Below, in pieces: positions 32,553 to 36,376 of a stretch of 36,376 nt of DNA. The stretch is from the NCBI GenBank assembly GCA_020442185.1, contig JAGRKS010000096.1:1-36376 (forward strand). The letters are read 5' to 3'. This DNA comes from Hyphomicrobiaceae bacterium. GTDB lineage: Bacteria > Pseudomonadota > Alphaproteobacteria > Rhizobiales > Hyphomicrobiaceae. The first letter of the stretch is position 1. Every line of letters starts with the position of its first letter. A model generated the notes under the pieces. That model was not told where the DNA came from, ran no database searches, and worked only from the letters and a program-made list of their open reading frames with translations. The position numbers and the translations under genes are program-made.

Positions 32553-32616
32553 TCTGCCATTGTACCAGACCGATGCCGGTGACGTCGCTGCGGTTGTCCA
32601 CAGGGGGAGCAATGCA

Positions 32617-33123
32617 CTACGTCGGTGCGATTTCCAAGTCCTTCAGGAGCTTGATAGCCTTTTCAAGGCGGCCCTGCCCGGTCTTTCCAGCCTTGCGAAT
32701 ATGGATTTCGCTTTTCCAATCCGGAACCTTCTCGACAAAGGCGAGCCAATGAACTGTTGATGCGAGCTCAAGGACCGTTGAGTTCACATTTTTCATTTTT
32801 CCTAGGTGGTTCGCAACGACGTCCGACGGCAGCTTCCCGACGCCTGCCGGGCGCGCTCTCGATCCGGTGAGCTTGAAGATACTGAATGGTGATCCGCCTG
32901 CCGAGACTATTTCTTCGCGGAGTCCGTCGAAGAATTTTGCGTCCGACACTGCGTCCCACAAATCTTCGGAGTACGGGCCATAATGGTAATAAAAATAGCC
33001 CGCACCGCTCTCCATGCCCTTGTGATCGAGCAGGTACATGATTTTTTGCAGCCGAACCCGGCCGGTCAACTCGCCGCCGGCCAACAGGACAAGATCGGCC
33101 ACCAATTCGTGTAGCTTGGTCAT
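32617..33123 (-). CDS. SocA/YwgA-like protein paired with the HD phosphohydrolase
   Basis: A 168-residue protein, MTKLHELVADLVLLAGGELTGRVRLQKIMYLLDHKGMESGAGYFYYHYGPYSEDLWDAVSDAKFFDGL. The pattern LQKIMYLL ... YFYYHYGPYSEDL is that of the YwgA / SocA-like (DUF4065-related) fold, a domain found in antitoxins and in uncharacterised partners of phage-defence genes. The ATG at 33123 has GGGGGGTGA just upstream and is 4 bases after the HD gene stop, so it is coupled to that gene. In Bacillus subtilis, as I recall, ywgA likewise neighbours the HD-domain gene ywfO, so the pairing may be ancient. A regulatory role on the HD enzyme is inference. AT-richer than backbone. Confidence 0.7.
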   Translation of the reverse strand: MTKLHELVADLVLLAGGELTGRVRLQKIMYLLDHKGMESGAGYFYYHYGPYSEDLWDAVSDAKFFDGLREEIVSAGGSPFSIFKLTGSRARPAGVGKLPSDVVANHLGKMKNVNSTVLELASTVHWLAFVEKVPDWKSEIHIRKAGKTGQGRLEKAIKLLKDLEIAPT

Positions 33124-33127
33124 CTTG

Positions 33128-34498
33128 TCACCCCCCGATCTCAGAGACATTCTTGCGAACTGATTCGTCAAGAAAGTAATACCGAAGGACCTCTTGGGGT
33201 TCCTTGAGCGAGCCAATTGGCCCAGATAGTGTGGCTATATCGTCGACACTGGAGTCGTTTCGTTGAATGTACACCCTCTTATGAAGGGGCACATCCTCTT
33301 TCCGGTGATCGGCGTAGACGGATAGCTTGGGCCGATCTGTGTAAATTGTTTTGCCACCATCGCTTTCGAGTAATTGGTCGATATGCTCGCGGCGCGCTCT
33401 GTCGAGCTTTGTCGGGCTGACCACATTAATCTCGATAGGCTTCATGGGTTTGCGGTTGCGTAACCGCTGTGCCAAGGCTTTCAGGTGACTATCGTTGGAA
33501 AGGCAAGCGGCTTCGAGTGCTCCCCAGACAACAGTATCGTCGAGTTCCAGATATTGACGTAGAGTTGGAGTTTTGGTGGAGTAGTAATCGACAAGAGGAT
33601 GATTTTGAGGAAGCCCGCTATCTGCAAATTTCTTTTCACGAATGAGGAGGGCCAATTGCTGCAAGAACGCAGTTAGCAATCGCTCAAACCCACGCGTTGT
33701 TTTGTGGTAGTACACTTGGCTGAACAAATGATACCTAGCGAGCAGAAACGCTTCAGCAGCTTGCGAGGCCTTCTCCGTGAAGCAAAATGTCTCAACCTCA
33801 AGCGCTGCGCCTTCCACTGAGCCTTCGCTTTCTCCGCGAACTTTTACAACTCGCAAATTGTCTCTGAGCCAGTCAAAATCGATACCACCAGCGCCTGAAC
33901 CCGTCATGAGTTTGTCGCGCTGAAGATAATCGAGTCGATCGGCATCGAATGAGCTTGAGACGACAGCCGCGTAGATGTCCTGTGGCGTTGCAGTGAGAAG
34001 CGCCGCAATATCGTCAGCCATTGCTCCGTCGGCCATGAATACTTCCTTGAGAACGTTGCGGACATTGCCATCCTTCGTTCTGATGATATCCGCAGTCCAC
34101 GCCTCATGGTGCTTGTATGCTCCCGGCACCTTCTTCAGCCGCTCTTGTTCAGCAACCTCGAATGCATGGCTGAAGGGGCCATGTCCGAGATCGTGCAGGA
34201 GCGCGGACAGAAGAGCCACCTTCCGCCGCTGCTCACTCCAGCGATCTTGAGCGATCAAAGGCTTCGCAACATCCATCAGCTGTCTGGCTACATGGAACAC
34301 ACCAATCGAGTGCGAAAACCGATTGTGTGTAGCACCAGGGAACACAAGCTCAGAAAAGCCGAGTTGCTTGACGCGCCTCAGCCTCTGGAACTCTGGAGTA
34401 TCGATCAGCTTCCATGCGGCTCTGTCAACCTCGTCGGCCATGTCGAAGACAATCAGGCCATGGACAGGGTCTCGAAGTCGTTTGGTGTGCCTTGCCAT
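33128..34498 (-). CDS. HD-domain phosphohydrolase, SAMHD1/YwfO-like (putative dNTPase)
   Basis: A 456-residue cytosolic protein. The N-terminus RLRDPVHGLIVFDMADE and FQRLRRVKQLGFSELVFPGATHNRFSHSIGVFHVARQL carries the first metal histidine (H63). The HD motif is LLSALLHDLGHGPFSHAFE (H102, D103, with H106 and H111), and the distal Asp lies in SSSFDADRLDYLQRD (about 185-190). This is the SAMHD1/YwfO subfamily, many members of which hydrolyse dNTPs. Depleting dNTPs is an established anti-phage strategy for other HD dNTPases. The C-terminal 250 residues (MKPIEINVVSPTKLDRARRE and on) match the family layout. The ATG at 34498 gives MARHTKRLRDP. It is coupled to the YwgA-like gene downstream. Confidence 0.88.
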   Translation of the reverse strand: MARHTKRLRDPVHGLIVFDMADEVDRAAWKLIDTPEFQRLRRVKQLGFSELVFPGATHNRFSHSIGVFHVARQLMDVAKPLIAQDRWSEQRRKVALLSALLHDLGHGPFSHAFEVAEQERLKKVPGAYKHHEAWTADIIRTKDGNVRNVLKEVFMADGAMADDIAALLTATPQDIYAAVVSSSFDADRLDYLQRDKLMTGSGAGGIDFDWLRDNLRVVKVRGESEGSVEGAALEVETFCFTEKASQAAEAFLLARYHLFSQVYYHKTTRGFERLLTAFLQQLALLIREKKFADSGLPQNHPLVDYYSTKTPTLRQYLELDDTVVWGALEAACLSNDSHLKALAQRLRNRKPMKPIEINVVSPTKLDRARREHIDQLLESDGGKTIYTDRPKLSVYADHRKEDVPLHKRVYIQRNDSSVDDIATLSGPIGSLKEPQEVLRYYFLDESVRKNVSEIGG

Positions 34499-34597
34499 AG
34501 CTTGGTCCAGGAACATAAAGAGAACATTCTGATTCGTCGAGCGGAATTTAGGTTGATTCGCCAACCTTCACTTCAAGCGAAATGCTCCAGGACGTGG

Positions 34598-36115
34598 CTA
34601 TCCCCACCTCCTTATCCTCCACCTTCCCACCTCTCCCTCCAACACCCGCCAGATTTCCACCATCGCGCGCGTGTCGAGGGCACAGTAGGCGAGCAGGTCG
34701 GCGGCGATGCGGCGGGCCTCCGCCTCACTGACGGCGCCGGTCGCGATCTCGTTCCAGCGCACGGTCGCCGTCGCGCCTTCCTGAATGGCGAGCGTGGTGT
34801 ATGACAGCTCGGGCACCAGAACAGGCAGGATCGCCTTGATCGAGGTGCGGCCACGAAAGCCCGGATGCACGTAGGCCTGATCCGAGAACACGTCCATCAG
34901 ATCGACGACGCGCGCGTTGACGCCGGCGAGAAAGCTCGCGGCCGACGGGTTGCGTGCTGCGAGCTTGTCGTTGATGCCGCGCTCGAACGTCTGGTTCCAG
35001 GTGATGACGGAGCCTGTCGCCGGCATGTCGCGACGGAGCGCGTCGAGCAGCGCCATGTCGGGACACGTCGCAGCGGTGTGCAGGAACTCGAAATGCTCGA
35101 CGCCGGCGCCCGGCGCACGGATCACGTCGAGCGAATACTGGAACGGGATGTGGTGGAAGGGACCGTAGCCGGGGAAGCGGGGGATGGCCGCGGGGAAGGT
35201 TTCGTAGTCGAGGAAGGCGAGCGGGTAGGCGAGGGCGCCCAGGTGATCGGCAATCGCGTCCTCGTCGATCGAGACGCGCCCCGTTCGCGCGGCGCGCACT
35301 TGGTTCAACTGTGTCTCGCTTAGCTCGATGTCGTCCGGAACGTCGCGAATGTCGAGAATGCCGCGGTCGATAAGCTCGGCGAGCTTCTTCTTCGAGGCGC
35401 CGATGCGCGTGATGTCGTGAACCGAGTAGGCCGGCACGTTCGGGTTGGTGTGAGCGAACGTCGTGCAGTGCGCGCTGCGGCCCTTGGTCATGCAGTTGCA
35501 GGGGGCAGGGAGCGGCGTGGCGCGCGAGAGGAGATCGTGGGCGGTGTCCATTTCGTGCGCGATCACGTCACGAAGTGCGGCGACGGCTTGCGAGCGATCT
35601 TCGAAGTGGAACAACGCGTGGATGTCGAGATCGGCGTCACGCACGTAGGCACTGTCGAGGCGCACGAGGATGTGCCGGCCGATCGGAACTCCGTTCGCTT
35701 CGAGCACGGGAGACTGGAAGGCGAGATCGTAGGTGTAGGCCTCGTCGCGGGCGCGGTTGTCCGAGTCCGATGTCGAGGCCTTGACCTCGAAGAGATCATA
35801 ACGCTCGGACGCTGCATCCCAGACGAGGATGTCGCAGGCTGTCGTGTACTGATCGGTCTCGAACACGGGCTGGTAGAGGACAGGAGTGCGATCGGCGACG
35901 AGTGCTGCGGTGGCTGCGGCATCGCCGCGCGCCATCAGCATGCCGCCAGAGAACAGATCACGCGCCAGCACGTCGACGGCGTTGCCGGCTTCGAGGAGCG
36001 ACTGGTCGAACTCGGAGAGCGGCTGCGCGCGATAAACCTCCGGCCGGTGCAGCTTCACCCACGCGTTATGCGCGCACTCGCGGAAGATGAGGAAATCGGT
36101 CTTGGAGATTTTCAT
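34598..36115 (-). CDS. DUF2779-type protein: Cas4-like Fe-S nuclease fused to DEDD exonuclease
   Basis: A 505-residue two-part nuclease. The N-terminal half has the PD-(D/E)XK pattern of Cas4/RecB nucleases: D95 in TTACDILVWD and E110/K112 in YDLFEVKAST. One cysteine near the start (C14, FRECAHNAW) and three later (C206, C208, C217 in CNCMTKGRSAHC) match the Cas4/AddB 4Fe-4S arrangement. The C-terminal half carries DEDD exonuclease motifs: D303/E305 (LAFLDYETF), ITWNQTFERGIN, and Y477/D481 (LLAYCALDTRAMVEIW). The layout matches the DUF2779 family. It is the last gene before the right attachment site. The ATG at 36115 is chosen; the upstream extension is not conserved. A role in DNA processing or defence is likely but unproven. 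Confidence 0.82.
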   Translation of the reverse strand: MKISKTDFLIFRECAHNAWVKLHRPEVYRAQPLSEFDQSLLEAGNAVDVLARDLFSGGMLMARGDAAATAALVADRTPVLYQPVFETDQYTTACDILVWDAASERYDLFEVKASTSDSDNRARDEAYTYDLAFQSPVLEANGVPIGRHILVRLDSAYVRDADLDIHALFHFEDRSQAVAALRDVIAHEMDTAHDLLSRATPLPAPCNCMTKGRSAHCTTFAHTNPNVPAYSVHDITRIGASKKKLAELIDRGILDIRDVPDDIELSETQLNQVRAARTGRVSIDEDAIADHLGALAYPLAFLDYETFPAAIPRFPGYGPFHHIPFQYSLDVIRAPGAGVEHFEFLHTAATCPDMALLDALRRDMPATGSVITWNQTFERGINDKLAARNPSAASFLAGVNARVVDLMDVFSDQAYVHPGFRGRTSIKAILPVLVPELSYTTLAIQEGATATVRWNEIATGAVSEAEARRIAADLLAYCALDTRAMVEIWRVLEGEVGRWRIRRWG

Positions 36116-36125
36116 GGCGGCCCCC

Positions 36126-36140
36126 CGGAGCGATGCTCCG
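36126..36140 (-). promoter_or_regulatory. Operator-like palindrome upstream of the DUF2779 gene
   Basis: CGGAGC-GAT-GCTCCG is a perfect 6-bp inverted repeat 11 bases upstream of the start codon, abutting the G-rich ribosome-binding region. It could be an operator or a translation-controlling hairpin. Confidence 0.45.
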
Positions 36141-36189
36141 TAGGGGATAGTGCAGCAAGCGAGAGCTGATCCGCCAGCGCCGGGAACGG

Positions 36190-36207
36190 CGTTTCCACCG
36201 GGAAACG
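36190..36207. repeat. Inverted repeat near the right end
   Basis: CGTTTCC-ACCG-GGAAACG, perfect 7-bp arms, lies between the DUF2779 gene and the right arm repeats. It may be part of the promoter or of the recombination region. Confidence 0.45.
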
Positions 36208-36275
36208 ATGACGGCTGCGATGGCATCAGAGTGACCACTGCTGCCCGCGGGGGCACATAGAATCACACCAAAAAA

Positions 36276-36295
36276 GGTGGACCAAAGGGTGGACC
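36276..36295. repeat. Right arm-type repeats (GGTGGACC x2)
   Basis: GGTGGACC occurs at 36276-36283 and 36288-36295, 12 bases apart, in the same orientation and with similar flanks (AAAGG...GAAAA) as the four copies at 11515-11560. Being about 55-75 bases inside the right core, they fit the second arm of the attachment site. Confidence 0.7.
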
Positions 36296-36348
36296 GAAAA
36301 TAGGCCGCTCCAGAAAACTCAACAAAAACAATGGCTTGCAACTATAGG

Positions 36349-36364
36349 TGGTGCCCAGAAGAGG
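36349..36364. repeat. Right attachment site (attR core) within the tRNA 3' end
   Basis: This 16-bp sequence is identical to 11380-11395. It covers the CCA, the acceptor strand and part of the T-stem of the tRNA gene on the minus strand, so integration preserves the tRNA. The distance between the two copies is 24,969 bases. Confidence 0.88.
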
Positions 36365-36376
36365 ACTCGAACCTCC
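36349..36376 (-). tRNA. tRNA 3' portion, probably tRNA-Leu (cut by window end)
   Basis: Read on the minus strand the last 28 bases give a T-arm (GGAGG-TTCGAGT-CCTCT), the acceptor strand TCTGGGC, discriminator A and an encoded CCA. The predicted 5' end would begin GCCCAGA, which with discriminator A is typical of alphaproteobacterial tRNA-Leu. The anticodon lies outside the window, so the identity is inferred. It is the integration target of the element. Confidence 0.8.

Noticed and set aside
1..36376. CRISPR arrays, insertion sequences, rRNA genes
   Set aside because: No regularly spaced direct repeats of CRISPR length, no transposase reading frames with terminal inverted repeats and no rRNA-like sequence were seen.

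Overview
The window suggests an alphaproteobacterium of the Hyphomicrobiales (Rhizobiales) type. It is GC-rich, and bases 1-10830 carry, all on the minus strand, the block miaB-phoH-ybeY-corC/tlyC-lnt-phrR/praR-metK-trmB-rimP-nusA, an order characteristic of that group. nusA runs off the left edge. I cannot name the species.

Bases 11380-36364 look like one integrated mobile element of about 25 kb. A 16-bp direct repeat equal to the 3' end of a tRNA (probably tRNA-Leu) lies at 11380-11395 and at 36349-36364. The second copy is the true tRNA end, cut by the window edge. A P4-type tyrosine integrase (11574-12734) sits just inside the left copy. Short GGTGGACC-type repeats lie inside both ends, four on the left and two on the right, as expected for integrase arm sites. 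No relaxase and no mating-pair genes are visible.

The element is a mosaic. A plasmid-like backbone contains two 'replication-relaxation' winged-helix proteins (17930-18889 and 28184-29209), two HerA/TraD-like ATPases (19816-22026 and 29184-30512), an AlpA-type regulator, a KfrA-like DNA-binding coiled-coil protein, a small winged-helix protein and an AT-rich palindrome-bearing stretch (31110-31250) that could be an origin. Two minus-strand units (MT-A70 methylase plus membrane protein, and replication-relaxation protein 1) share a 45-bp promoter element with identical outer blocks, so they are probably co-regulated.

The cargo looks defence-related. It comprises a 552-aa coiled-coil protein followed by a HEPN-motif protein (13112-15344); a TdeIII-like restriction enzyme with a beta-class DNA methyltransferase (25314-26956); a SAMHD1-like HD phosphohydrolase coupled to a SocA/YwgA-like protein (32617-34498); and a DUF2779-type protein joining a Cas4-like nuclease with an iron-sulfur cysteine pattern to a DEDD exonuclease (34598-36115). 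The HEPN pair and the HD pair are visibly more AT-rich than the backbone, suggesting separate acquisition. A membrane protein with a C-terminal J-domain (22578-23771), a lipoprotein and several small unknown proteins complete the island.

The best candidates for an undescribed system are the 552-aa/HEPN pair, the MT-A70/membrane-winged-helix pair, and the doubled replication-relaxation/ATPase modules without a relaxase. All functions come from motifs read by eye; no database search was possible.
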